Shown here one piece after another: positions 1-7,878 of a stretch of 64,000 nt of DNA. This DNA is from Caulobacterales bacterium RIFCSPHIGHO2_01_FULL_70_19 (GTDB lineage: Bacteria > Pseudomonadota > Alphaproteobacteria > Caulobacterales > Caulobacteraceae). The number at the start of each line of letters is the position of its first letter. Within the stretch, counting starts at the first letter, position 1. The notes under the pieces were generated by a model. It made no database searches. It had not been told where the DNA came from and saw nothing but the letters and a program-made list of their open reading frames with translations. The stretch is from NCBI GenBank assembly GCA_001794825.1, contig MGLK01000003.1:53429-117428 (forward strand). Direction: 5' to 3'. The position numbers and the translations under genes are program-made.

Positions 1-134
1 GATTCACAAAGGACACGACGGGAGCACGGCCGGCCCGGTCCCCCTGCGGGCCAACGGCCCGCGATCGACCAATGCGGGCCTGCGGCCCGCGGAAGTCCGC
101 CCCGCGCCTGGTCCCGTCGTGTTCGTCGTGAATC
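1..134. repeat. Nested inverted repeat (REP/BIME-like) downstream of the ABC-F gene
   Basis: An outer imperfect inverted repeat pairs bases 1-23 with 112-134 (20 of 23 positions match by eye). Inside it are two identical short hairpins, GCGGGCC-aac-GGCCCGC at 46-62 and GCGGGCC-tgc-GGCCCGC at 74-90. No coding frame here looks real. The element lies just past the stop codon of the ABC-F gene, where it could act in 3'-end protection or termination. The symmetry is seen directly; the function is inferred. Confidence 0.55.
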
Positions 135-217
135 CGTTGTGCTCGTTGTGACGAACCAGCAGCGTCGGAGGCTGGGCAGATGGCGGGGGGGTGAGCGCGG
201 GCTTCACCCCTCCGCGG

Positions 218-2122
218 TCAGGCGGTCGCTTCCGCCAGCGCTTCCTCGGCTTCCATCCAGGCGGCCTCGGCGGCGTCGAGGTCGGCCTGGGTCCGGGCGC
301 GGGCGCGGGTCAGGCCCTCGAGCTTCTTCGGGTCGTGGACGGCGGCGTTGGCGAGCTCGTCGTCGAGGCGGGCGAGGTCGGCGGTCAGCGCCGCCATGCG
401 CTCCTCGGCCTTCTTCGCGGCGTGGCGCAGGGTGGACGGGGAGGGGCCGGATTTTTTTGGAGCCCTGTCGCTCGCGGCGCGGCCGCTCGCTGCTTGAGGG
501 GCGGCGGGGGCCGGTTCCGGCTCCGCCTTCACCTGGGAGGGCTTCATCCCTGCCTGTTTGGCGCGGTCGAGGACGAATTTGGCGTAGTCGTCCATGTCGC
601 CGTCGAAGGGCTTCACCGTGCCGTCGGCGGCCAGCCACAGGCGGTCCGCGACGAGCTCCATCAGCGAGCGGTCGTGGGTGATCAGGATGACGGCGCCGGT
701 GTAGGCGTTGAGGGCGTCCAGCAGGGCGCGGCGGCTGTCGATGTCGAGGTGGTTGGTCGGCTCGTCGAGGATCAGGATGTGCGGCGCGTCCATGGCCACG
801 AGGTTGAGCAGCAGGCGGGCGCGCTCGCCGCCCGACAGGGCTGCGACCTTGGTCTCCTGCTTCTCGAACGGCAGGCCGAAGTGGGCCAGGCGGCTGCGGC
901 GGCTGGACTCCGAGGCGTCCGGCATGGCCCGGCGGATGATCTCCAGCGGTGTGTCGGTCGGGTCCATGGCCTCGATCTGGTGCTGGTGGAACCAGCCGAC
1001 CCGCATCTTGCCGTCCCGGTGGAACTCGCCGGCGTCGATGGTCAGGGCCTTGGCGATGAGCTTGGCGAAGGTCGACTTGCCGGCGCCGTTGACGCCGAGC
1101 AGGCCGATGCGGTCGTCGAGGTCCATGCGCAGGTTCAGATTGCGCAGGATGGGCTTGCCCGGCTCGTAGCCGACCGAGGCCTTCTCCAGCCGGATCAGCG
1201 GCGGCGGCAGGGGGCGCTCGGGCGAGGGCAGGGTGAAGGGGGCGACCCGCTCCTCGGGCGGCAGCTCGACCGTCTGCATTTTCTGCAGCTTCTTCACCCG
1301 CGACTGGGCCTGGGCGGCCTTGGACGCCTTGGCCTTGAAGCGGTCGACGAAGGCCTGCAGGTGGGCCCGCTCGGCGTCCTGCTTGGCCCGGGTGGCGGAC
1401 AGCAGGCGCAGCTTCTCGGCGCGCATCTTCTCGAAGGCGTCGTAGTTGCCGGTGTAGAGCTCCAGCTTGCGGTTGGCGAGGTGGAGGATGTGGGTGCAGA
1501 CCTCGTTCAGCATCTCGCGATCGTGCGAGATGATCAGGGCCGTGGCGGGGTATTTCTTCAGCCGGGCCTCGAGCCACAGGGCGCCCTCGAGGTCGAGGTA
1601 GTTGGTCGGCTCGTCGAGCAGCAGCATGTCGGGCTGGGCGAACAGGGCCGCCGCCAGGGCCACGCGCATGCGCCAGCCGCCGGAGAAGTGCGACATTGGC
1701 CGCTGCATGTCCTCGGGGCTGAAGCCGAGGCCGGCGAGGATCTCGGCGGCGCGGGCGGGGGCGCTGTCGGCGTCGATCTCGATCAGCCGGGCCCAGATCT
1801 CGCCCATCTCCTCGGGCTCGGCCGTCTCCAGCCGGGTCATCAGGTCGTGCCGCTCGACGTCGGCCTCGAGGATGGTGTCGAGCACGCTGACCGGAGTGGC
1901 CGGGTGCTCCTGGTCGACCGAACCGATGCGGGCGGTCTTCGGCAGGGAGACCTCGTCGCCGTTGGCGGCCAGTTCGCCGAGGATGATCTTGAACAGGGTC
2001 GACTTGCCGATGCCGTTGCGGCCGACCAGGCCGACCTTGGCCCCGGGCGGCAGGCTGACCGAGGCGTCGTCGAGGAACTGGCGGCCCCAGGCGTTGAAGG
2101 TCAGGTTGGTGATCTGGAGCAT
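218..2122 (-). CDS. ABC-F family ATPase, YheS-type
   Basis: Soluble twin-ATPase protein of the ABC-F family, whose members act on the ribosome rather than in transport. The 634-residue length is normal for YheS/Uup. Two ABC cassettes are complete: Walker A GRNGIGKST near residue 34 and GVNGAGKST near 338; signatures FSGGWRMR and LSGGERAR; Walker B DEPTNYLD and DEPTNHLD. The inter-domain linker (about 235-300) carries YTGNYDAFE and QSRVKKLQKM, and the C-terminal tail (about 555-634) is charged and helical with AAWMEAEEAL, features shared with E. coli YheS. No membrane segments. Divergent from ndk. The exact ribosomal role cannot be read from sequence; YheS is preferred over Uup because of the linker and tail motifs. 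Confidence 0.93.
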   Translation of the reverse strand: MLQITNLTFNAWGRQFLDDASVSLPPGAKVGLVGRNGIGKSTLFKIILGELAANGDEVSLPKTARIGSVDQEHPATPVSVLDTILEADVERHDLMTRLETAEPEEMGEIWARLIEIDADSAPARAAEILAGLGFSPEDMQRPMSHFSGGWRMRVALAAALFAQPDMLLLDEPTNYLDLEGALWLEARLKKYPATALIISHDREMLNEVCTHILHLANRKLELYTGNYDAFEKMRAEKLRLLSATRAKQDAERAHLQAFVDRFKAKASKAAQAQSRVKKLQKMQTVELPPEERVAPFTLPSPERPLPPPLIRLEKASVGYEPGKPILRNLNLRMDLDDRIGLLGVNGAGKSTFAKLIAKALTIDAGEFHRDGKMRVGWFHQHQIEAMDPTDTPLEIIRRAMPDASESSRRSRLAHFGLPFEKQETKVAALSGGERARLLLNLVAMDAPHILILDEPTNHLDIDSRRALLDALNAYTGAVILITHDRSLMELVADRLWLAADGTVKPFDGDMDDYAKFVLDRAKQAGMKPSQVKAEPEPAPAAPQAASGRAASDRAPKKSGPSPSTLRHAAKKAEERMAALTADLARLDDELANAAVHDPKKLEGLTRARARTQADLDAAEAAWMEAEEALAEATA

Positions 2123-2275
2123 GGGGAAGGGGAAGTCCGGGGAGAGCGGCGGTCGCCCCTCAGGTAGCGAGCCGCCGCGCGGCGAGCGATAGGGGCGAAT
2201 GACGGGCTGTTGGAATGCGGGGAGGGCGCGTCTATAAGCCCGCGACCTTCAATCTCCCAAACAGAAGTCACTCCC

Positions 2276-2695
2276 ATGACCGAACGCACCTTCTCGATCA
2301 TCAAGCCGGACGCGACCCGTCGCAACCTGACCGGCAAGATCAACGCCGTGATCGAGGAAGCCGGCCTGCGCATCGTGGCCCAGCGCCGCGTCAAGCTCTC
2401 GGAAGAGCAGGCCAAGAAGTTCTACGCCGTCCACGCCGAGCGCCCGTTCTACGGCGAGCTGGTGGCCCAGATGACCGCCGAGCCGGTGGTCGTGCAGGTG
2501 CTGGAAGGCGACAACGCCGTGGCCCGCTACCGCGAGGTCATGGGCGCCACCAACCCGGAACAGGCCGCCGAGGGCACCATCCGCAAGTCGTTCGCCCTGT
2601 CGATCGGCGAGAATTCGGTGCACGGCTCGGACTCGCTGGAGAACGCGAAGATCGAGATCGAGCAGTTCTTCACGGAAGACCAGATCGTCGGCTGA
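2276..2695 (+). CDS. ndk: Nucleoside diphosphate kinase
   Basis: Transfers the gamma phosphate of ATP to other (deoxy)nucleoside diphosphates through a phospho-histidine intermediate, balancing NTP pools in the cytoplasm. The 139-residue product has the family start [12 protein letters not shown], and the catalytic histidine lies in NSVHGSDS at residue 116. The length matches the usual 140. The ORF track starts 66 bases earlier, but only from this ATG does the protein align with the family, so the upstream codons are taken as leader. Convergent with the sulP gene; a strong hairpin follows the stop. Confidence 0.97.
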   Translation: MTERTFSIIKPDATRRNLTGKINAVIEEAGLRIVAQRRVKLSEEQAKKFYAVHAERPFYGELVAQMTAEPVVVQVLEGDNAVARYREVMGATNPEQAAEGTIRKSFALSIGENSVHGSDSLENAKIEIEQFFTEDQIVG

Positions 2696-2718
2696 TCGCT
2701 CGCGACGCGGATGAAACG

Positions 2719-2749
2719 ACGGCCGGTCCCACCGGGGGCCGGCCGTTTT
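2719..2749. terminator. Rho-independent terminator between ndk and sulP
   Basis: Perfect 8-bp stem ACGGCCGG / CCGGCCGT with a C/G-rich loop, followed by TTT on the plus strand and preceded by AAA in the pattern expected for use in both directions. It separates the convergent ndk and sulP genes. Confidence 0.75.
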
Positions 2750-2753
2750 CGCA

Positions 2754-4433
2754 TCAGGCGACGGCGTGGCCGGCCTCGATCCGTCGCCGGGCCGTGGCCA
2801 GGGACTTGACGAAGCGGACCCGCTTCAGGCGCTCGCGCGGCGTCGCCTGCATCAGGGCCTTCAGCACGGCGTGGTTGGCCCCGACCACGTAGACATCTGC
2901 GCCCTCGCCCTGCATCCGCCCGACGAGGTCGGCGAAGGCGAAAGCGCCCGTGGGGTCGAGCATCGGAACCGCCTCCAGCTGCAGCACATAGGTCCGCCGC
3001 CGCGCGCCGATGCGGTCCAGCGCGTCCTTGATCAGCCCGGCGCTGCCGAAGAACAGCGGGCCGCGGAAGGTGAGCACGCCGACGTCGGCGGGCAGGCCCT
3101 GGTTGGGAGCGTAGCGGCCCTCGCCCCCGTCCGGCCGGTCGCCCTCGATGAGCGGGTCCCGGCCCTCCAGCGTCGCCAGCTGCGACATGCGGTGCATGAA
3201 GATGAAGGCGGCCAGGGACATGCCGACGCCGATGGCGACGGTCAGGTCGACCAGAACCGTCAGGGCGAAGGTGGCCAGCAGCACGGCCCGGTCGCCGCGC
3301 GAGGTGCGCAGGATCAGCCGGAAGCGGTGCGCCTCGGCCATGTTGAGCGCCACCACGACGAGGATCGCCGCCAGCGCCGCCATCGGGACGAAGCGCATCG
3401 CCGGGGCCAGCGCCAGCATGAAGACGAGCAGGAAGACCGCGTGCAGCATGCCGGCCACGGGCGAGCGCGCGCCGGAGCGGATGCTGGTGGCGGTGCGGGC
3501 TATGGCCCCGGTGGCGGGCAGTCCGCCCACCGCGGCCGAGGCGACGTTGGCGATGCCCTGGGCGGTCAGCTCCATGTTCGAGCGGTGGCGGCGGCCGGTC
3601 ATCTGGTCGGCCACGACCGCGGAGAGCAGCGACTCCAGGCCCGCGAGCAGGGCGATGGCCAGGGCGCTGGGCAGGACGTCGGCCGCCTTGCCCCAGGTCC
3701 AGAAGGAAAGGTCCGGGGCGGGCAGGCGGGCGCTGATATCGCCGAAGCGCGAACCGAGCGTTTCGACCGGCAGGCCGGCGAGGGCGACCACCACGGCGGC
3801 GGCCACCGTGGCGACGAGGAAGCCGGGCACGCGGGGCGCGTAGCGGCGGAGCAGCAGGATGGCGGCGACGCAGGCGGCCGAGAGGCCGACCGCGGGCAGG
3901 CTCAGGGTTTCGCGCGCCGCCCACAGCGCCCGCAGCTTCGGGATGAACTCGGCCGGGACTCCTGACGCAGTCAGGCCGAGCAGGTCGGGAATCTGGCTGG
4001 CCATGATCACTACGGCGATGCCGCTGGTGAAGCCGGTGGTGACAGGATCCGGGATGTATTTGATCAGCGTCCCGATGCGCGCCAGGCCGGCGACGATCAG
4101 GATCAGCCCGGCCATCAGGGTGGCCATCAGCAGACCATCGTAGCCGTGCTTGCTGATCACGCCGTAGACGATGACCACGAAGGCCCCGGTCGGTCCTCCG
4201 ATCTGGAAGCGACTGCCGCCCAGGGCCGAGATCAGGAAGCCGGCGACCACGGCGGTGATCAGCCCCACCTCCGGGGCCGCGCCCGAGGCGATGGCGAGCG
4301 CCATGGCCAGCGGCAGGGCCACCACGGCGACGGTCAGACCGGCGATGGCGTCGGCGCGCAGGTCGCCCGGGCCGTACCCCTGCCGCAGCACGGTGACGGT
4401 CTTGGGCAGGAACAGCTTCCAGTCAGCGTTCAT
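2754..4433 (-). CDS. SulP family anion transporter with C-terminal STAS domain
   Basis: Inner-membrane anion transporter (SLC26/SulP family; substrates in the family include sulfate, bicarbonate and dicarboxylates). The 559-residue protein opens with a short cytoplasmic segment, then a run of hydrophobic helices from about residue 25 to 420, including the SulP-typical FQIGGPTGAFVV. The soluble STAS domain occupies roughly 440-545, with LEAVPMLDPTGAFAFADL at the expected conserved loop. The start overlaps the end of the upstream XRE regulator by 11 bases, so the two are co-transcribed and probably translationally coupled. Substrate cannot be assigned from sequence; the dedicated regulator suggests expression is tuned to its substrate. 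Confidence 0.9.
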   Translation of the reverse strand: MNADWKLFLPKTVTVLRQGYGPGDLRADAIAGLTVAVVALPLAMALAIASGAAPEVGLITAVVAGFLISALGGSRFQIGGPTGAFVVIVYGVISKHGYDGLLMATLMAGLILIVAGLARIGTLIKYIPDPVTTGFTSGIAVVIMASQIPDLLGLTASGVPAEFIPKLRALWAARETLSLPAVGLSAACVAAILLLRRYAPRVPGFLVATVAAAVVVALAGLPVETLGSRFGDISARLPAPDLSFWTWGKAADVLPSALAIALLAGLESLLSAVVADQMTGRRHRSNMELTAQGIANVASAAVGGLPATGAIARTATSIRSGARSPVAGMLHAVFLLVFMLALAPAMRFVPMAALAAILVVVALNMAEAHRFRLILRTSRGDRAVLLATFALTVLVDLTVAIGVGMSLAAFIFMHRMSQLATLEGRDPLIEGDRPDGGEGRYAPNQGLPADVGVLTFRGPLFFGSAGLIKDALDRIGARRRTYVLQLEAVPMLDPTGAFAFADLVGRMQGEGADVYVVGANHAVLKALMQATPRERLKRVRFVKSLATARRRIEAGHAVA

Positions 4434-4695
4434 CGCGCACCGCCTGCCGCCGCTCGATCAGCCGGACGCCGCGGCCGGTCCCGTGGCTGGGCGTTCCCTC
4501 GGCGATCATCTCGACCCCGGCCTCGGCCAGGGCCGTGACCACCTTCTCGAGGCTGTCGACGACCGCACGGACGGAGCCAGGGCAGGCCTCCATGCGCTGC
4601 ACCGTCTGGGGCGAGAGGCCGGCCAGTCGGGCCAGCTCGCGCTGGTCGATGCCGAGGAGCGCCCGGGCGGCGCGGAGCTGAGGGCCTGTGATCAT
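4423..4695 (-). CDS. XRE-family helix-turn-helix regulator of the sulP operon
   Basis: Small DNA-binding protein, 90 residues. An XRE/Cro helix-turn-helix fills residues 5-55 (QLRAARALLGIDQRELARLA, then SPQTVQRME), followed by a short extension. No ligand-binding domain is seen. The gene ends inside the start of sulP (11-base overlap). A perfect 7-5-7 palindrome starts 14 bases upstream of the ATG, fitting autoregulation of the regulator-sulP operon. Regulatory direction and effector are unknown. Confidence 0.85.
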   Translation of the reverse strand: MITGPQLRAARALLGIDQRELARLAGLSPQTVQRMEACPGSVRAVVDSLEKVVTALAEAGVEMIAEGTPSHGTGRGVRLIERRQAVRDER

Positions 4696-4708
4696 CAGAA
4701 CGTCCGTA

Positions 4709-4727
4709 GTGATATCTCATATATCAC
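4709..4727. promoter_or_regulatory. Palindromic operator upstream of the XRE-sulP operon
   Basis: GTGATAT-ctcat-ATATCAC, a perfect inverted repeat with 7-base arms and a 5-base spacer, 14 bases before the XRE start codon. It is AT-rich in a GC-rich setting. Size, symmetry and position suit an XRE dimer binding its own promoter; binding is inferred. Confidence 0.6.
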
Positions 4728-4845
4728 ATGAGGTGGTGAGAAGCGCATATGCGACGGATCAGCCCACGACGGGAGCGGCCCCGAATCCGGAACCGCACAC
4801 CCCGCGGGGCGTTCGAAGGGCGTCCTTCTCCCCAAGGAGTCCGAA

Positions 4846-5049
4846 ATGAAAACCCTGCTCAAACTCTCCGCCGCGACGGCCGCGCTGTCGCTCCTCGCCG
4901 CCTGCGGCTCCACCATGGAACAGCGGGCCGCCACGGGCGCGATCGCCGGCGCGGCCGCCGGCCAGGCGATCGGCGGCGACACCGGCTCGACCGTCGCGGG
5001 CGCGGCCATCGGCGCGGCCGCGGGCGCGGCCACCCGGCCCGACAAGTAG
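4846..5049 (+). CDS. Small glycine-zipper lipoprotein
   Basis: Predicted 67-residue lipoprotein. The signal peptide MKTLLKLSAATAALSLLAAC ends in a lipobox (LAAC), so the mature protein would be lipidated at Cys20. The mature part is almost entirely Gly/Ala repeats (TGAIAGAAAGQAIGGDTGST, then AGAAIGAAAGAA), a glycine-zipper pattern found in small envelope proteins such as OsmB/YMGG-type. A good ribosome binding site (AAGGAG) precedes the ATG. A hairpin terminator follows. Role unknown beyond membrane association. Confidence 0.8.
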   Translation: MKTLLKLSAATAALSLLAACGSTMEQRAATGAIAGAAAGQAIGGDTGSTVAGAAIGAAAGAATRPDK

Positions 5050-5070
5050 GACCGCGGCCTGAAAAGAAAG

Positions 5071-5107
5071 CGGCCCCGGCGAGCGATCGCCGGGGCCGTT
5101 TCCTTTT
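5071..5107. terminator. Bidirectional rho-independent terminator
   Basis: Perfect 12-bp stem CGGCCCCGGCGA-gcga-TCGCCGGGGCCG followed by TTTCCTTTT on the plus strand, with the matching T-rich tract on the minus strand (AAAAGAAAG before the stem). It lies between the convergent lipoprotein gene and the M13 peptidase gene. Confidence 0.85.
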
Positions 5108-5123
5108 CGGGGGATCGCCGCGT

Positions 5124-7196
5124 CTACCAGATCCGGGCGCGGGCCTCCGGCGCAAGGTACTGCGCGTCCTCCGGCGTGACGCCGAACGCCGCATACCAGG
5201 CGTCGATGTTCCGCACCGTGGCCCCCGCCCGGTACTGCGCCGGGGCGTGGGGGTCGACGGTGACCTGCTGGCGCAGGGCCTCGTCGCGGATGTTCTCGCG
5301 CCAGACCTGGGCCCAGCCGAGGAAGACGCGCTGCTCGCCGGTCAGGCCGTTGATCACCGGCGCCGGCTGGCCGTTCAGCGACATGCGGTAGGCGTCGAGC
5401 GCCAGCAGCAGGCCCCCGAGGTCGGCGATGTTCTCGCCCATGGTCAGGTCGCCGTTGACGTTGACGCCCTCGAAGGGGCTGAGGGCCGAATACTGGGCCC
5501 CGAGCACGCGGGCGCGCTCCTCGAACTTGGCGGCGTCCTCGGCGGTCCACCAGTCGCGCAGCACGCCGTCGCCGTCCACCTTGCGGCCCTGGTCGTCGAA
5601 GCCGTGGGTGATCTCATGGCCGATGACCGCGCCGATGCCGCCGTAGTTCACGGCCGGGTCGGCGTTGGGATCGAAGAACGGCGCCTGCAGGATGGCCGCC
5701 GGGAAGACGATCTCGTTGCGCGGCGGGTTGTAGTAGGCGTTCACCGTCTGCGGGGTCATGCCCCACTCCAGCGGATCGACCGGCTTGTCGAGCTTGGACA
5801 GGTTCCAGGCCCATTCGAAGGCCGACGACCGCTCGACGTTGCCGTACAGGTCGGCCGGGTCGAGGTGCAGGCCGTCATAGCTGCGCCACTGCTCCGGATA
5901 GCCGATCTTCACGCCGAAGCGGCTCATCTTGTAGAGCGCCTGCTGGCGGGTTTCGGGGCTCATCCAGTCCAGCCCCTCGATGCGGGCGGTCATGGCCCGA
6001 CGCAGGTTGCCGACCAGCTCCTCCATCTGGGCCTTGGATTCGGCCGGGAAGTGGCGGGCGACGTACTCGCGACCCAGGGCCTCGCCCAGCGAGCCGTCGA
6101 CCAGCTGCACGCCGCGCTTCCAGCGCGGCCGGTTCTCGGGCTGGCCGCCGAGCACCTTGCCGAAGAAGTCGAACTTCGCGTCGACGAAGGCGCTCGAGAG
6201 ATAGGGCGCGGCCTGGTCGATGACGTGGAAGGCCTGCCACGACTGCAGGGTCCCGACCGGCGTTTCGGCGAACACCCGGGCCATGCCCGGGAAGGCGGTG
6301 TTGTTGCCGGCGATCAGGGTGCGGTCGCGTCCGACGCCCGCCGCCTCGGCCCAGGCGCCCCAGTCGAAGCCGGGCGCGGAGGCCGTCAGGTCTGCGACGG
6401 TGGTCGGGTTGTGCAGCCGGTCGATCTGCCGGCTCTGGACCTGGGTCCAGTGCTGTTCGGCGATGCGGGTCTCGAAGGCCACGATGTCGGCGGCGGCCTG
6501 CTCCGCGTCCGGCCAGCCGGCGAGCTCCAGCGCCTTCCGGACGTAGGCCTGGTAGGCCGTCTTCTGCCCGGCGAAGCTGTCCTCCAGATAGTAGTCCCGG
6601 TCCGGCAGGCCGAGGCCGCCCTGGAAGATGTAGGCGCTGTTGCGGTTCGGCTCCTTGAGATCCTCGAACACCGCGAGGCCGAACAGGGTGGAGCCGAATC
6701 CGGCCTGCGTGCGGCCCATCAGGGCGGCCATCTTCTCGTGGGTGTCGGCCGCCCGGACCTCGGCCAGATCAGCGGCCAGGGGCGCGGCGCCCAGTTGCTC
6801 GACCCGGGCCTCGTCCATGAAGCTGGCGAACAGGGCCCCGATGCGGGCGGCCTCGGGGCTGGACGTCGGATTGGCGGCGCTCTCCTCGATCAGCGTCCGC
6901 AGGTTCTCCTGCGAGCGGTCGTAGAGCATGTCGAAGGCGCCGTAGGAGGTCTTGTCGGCCGGTATCTCGGTGTTCGCGAGATAGGTCCCGTTGGCGTGCC
7001 GGTTGAAGTCGGCGCCCGGGCGGACGTTCAGGTCCCGGCCGTTCAGGTCGAAGCCCCAATCGCCGATCACCGGCGCCGCGTGGGCGGCGTGAGCCGCATG
7101 GGCGGAATGGTCCGCGGTGGACTGGGCGACGGCCGGCGCGGCGGCGGCGACGAGGGCGGCGCCGGCGGCGCAGGCGAGAAGGCGAAGCTTGGACAT
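5124..7196 (-). CDS. M13 family zinc metallopeptidase (neprilysin/PepO-like), exported
   Basis: Secreted zinc endopeptidase of the neprilysin family, expected to cleave small peptides in the periplasm. The 690-residue product starts with a Sec signal peptide cleaved after APAVAQ (about residue 25). The mature N-terminus is unusual: a His/Ala-rich stretch, HSAHAAHAAHAA. The catalytic region contains NAYYNPPRNEIVFPAAILQ, zinc motif VIGHEITHGFDDQG and third-ligand motif GENIADLGG, all intact. The end, EARARIW, is family-like. Convergent with the small lipoprotein; upstream is purN, 85 bases away. The His-rich leader could bind metal, but that is inference. Confidence 0.93.
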   Translation of the reverse strand: MSKLRLLACAAGAALVAAAAPAVAQSTADHSAHAAHAAHAAPVIGDWGFDLNGRDLNVRPGADFNRHANGTYLANTEIPADKTSYGAFDMLYDRSQENLRTLIEESAANPTSSPEAARIGALFASFMDEARVEQLGAAPLAADLAEVRAADTHEKMAALMGRTQAGFGSTLFGLAVFEDLKEPNRNSAYIFQGGLGLPDRDYYLEDSFAGQKTAYQAYVRKALELAGWPDAEQAAADIVAFETRIAEQHWTQVQSRQIDRLHNPTTVADLTASAPGFDWGAWAEAAGVGRDRTLIAGNNTAFPGMARVFAETPVGTLQSWQAFHVIDQAAPYLSSAFVDAKFDFFGKVLGGQPENRPRWKRGVQLVDGSLGEALGREYVARHFPAESKAQMEELVGNLRRAMTARIEGLDWMSPETRQQALYKMSRFGVKIGYPEQWRSYDGLHLDPADLYGNVERSSAFEWAWNLSKLDKPVDPLEWGMTPQTVNAYYNPPRNEIVFPAAILQAPFFDPNADPAVNYGGIGAVIGHEITHGFDDQGRKVDGDGVLRDWWTAEDAAKFEERARVLGAQYSALSPFEGVNVNGDLTMGENIADLGGLLLALDAYRMSLNGQPAPVINGLTGEQRVFLGWAQVWRENIRDEALRQQVTVDPHAPAQYRAGATVRNIDAWYAAFGVTPEDAQYLAPEARARIW

Positions 7197-7281
7197 GACT
7201 GGTTCCCCGACGGAATGGCGGCGGGGACCCTGACTCAGGCCGAGGCCCGTGTCGCGCCGAAAGGCGGCGGATTACAGATTT

Positions 7282-7878
7282 CTAATGCAGCGTCCGGCAG
7301 AAGTCGCCGAGCGCACGGGGATAGAGCGCATGCTCCGCCTCCAGCACCCGGGCGGCGAGGCTCGCGGGCGTGTCGCCAGCCCGCACGGGAACGCGGGCCT
7401 GGGCCAGGACCGGGCCCTCGTCGACCCCTTCGGTCACCAGATGCACGGTGCAGCCCGCCTCGACGTCGCCGGCGGCGAGCGCCCGGGCGTGGGTGTCGAG
7501 CCCCGGATACTTCGGCAGCAGGCTGGGGTGGATGTTGAGCATGCGCCCGGCCCAGCGGCCGACCAGCCACGGCGTGAGCAGGCGCATGTAGCCGGCCAGC
7601 GCCACCACCTCGACCTCGTGCCGGCGCAGGGCGGCGTCGACGGCCCGTTCGTGCGCCTCCCGATCCTTTCCGAAGGGGCGGTGGTCGACCACGGCCGTGG
7701 CGACGCCCGCCGCCGCGGCCGCCGCCAGTCCGCCGGCGTCGGGCCGGTTCGACAGCACCAGGGCGACATCCCAGGGACAATCAGCCGCCCGGGCGGCCTC
7801 GACGAGGGCGGCCATGTTGGAGCCCGTCCCCGAGATCAGCACCGCCACGCGTGTGCGGCCGGTTGCGGCGTCCGGCAT
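7282..7878 (-). CDS. purN: Phosphoribosylglycinamide formyltransferase
   Basis: Catalyses the third step of de novo purine synthesis, formylating GAR with 10-formyl-THF. The 198-residue protein shows RVAVLISGTGSNM at the N-terminus (phosphate-binding loop), the catalytic motif NIHPSLLPKYPG (Asn/His) and the HLVTEGVDEGPV loop with the catalytic Asp. Its ATG overlaps the stop of the upstream M28 peptidase (ATGA), so translation is coupled to that gene. purM lies one gene further upstream; the M28 peptidase sits between the two purine genes. The longer track ORF start at 8082 is inside the M28 gene and is rejected. Confidence 0.95.
   Translation of the reverse strand: MPDAATGRTRVAVLISGTGSNMAALVEAARAADCPWDVALVLSNRPDAGGLAAAAAAGVATAVVDHRPFGKDREAHERAVDAALRRHEVEVVALAGYMRLLTPWLVGRWAGRMLNIHPSLLPKYPGLDTHARALAAGDVEAGCTVHLVTEGVDEGPVLAQARVPVRAGDTPASLAARVLEAEHALYPRALGDFCRTLH

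Noticed and set aside
1-134. CRISPR array
   Set aside because: The repeats are inverted hairpins without regularly spaced direct repeats or spacers.
191-2167. 658-codon plus-strand ORF over the ABC-F gene
   Set aside because: Low-complexity shadow frame of a well-supported gene on the other strand; same for most long Gly/Arg-rich track entries.
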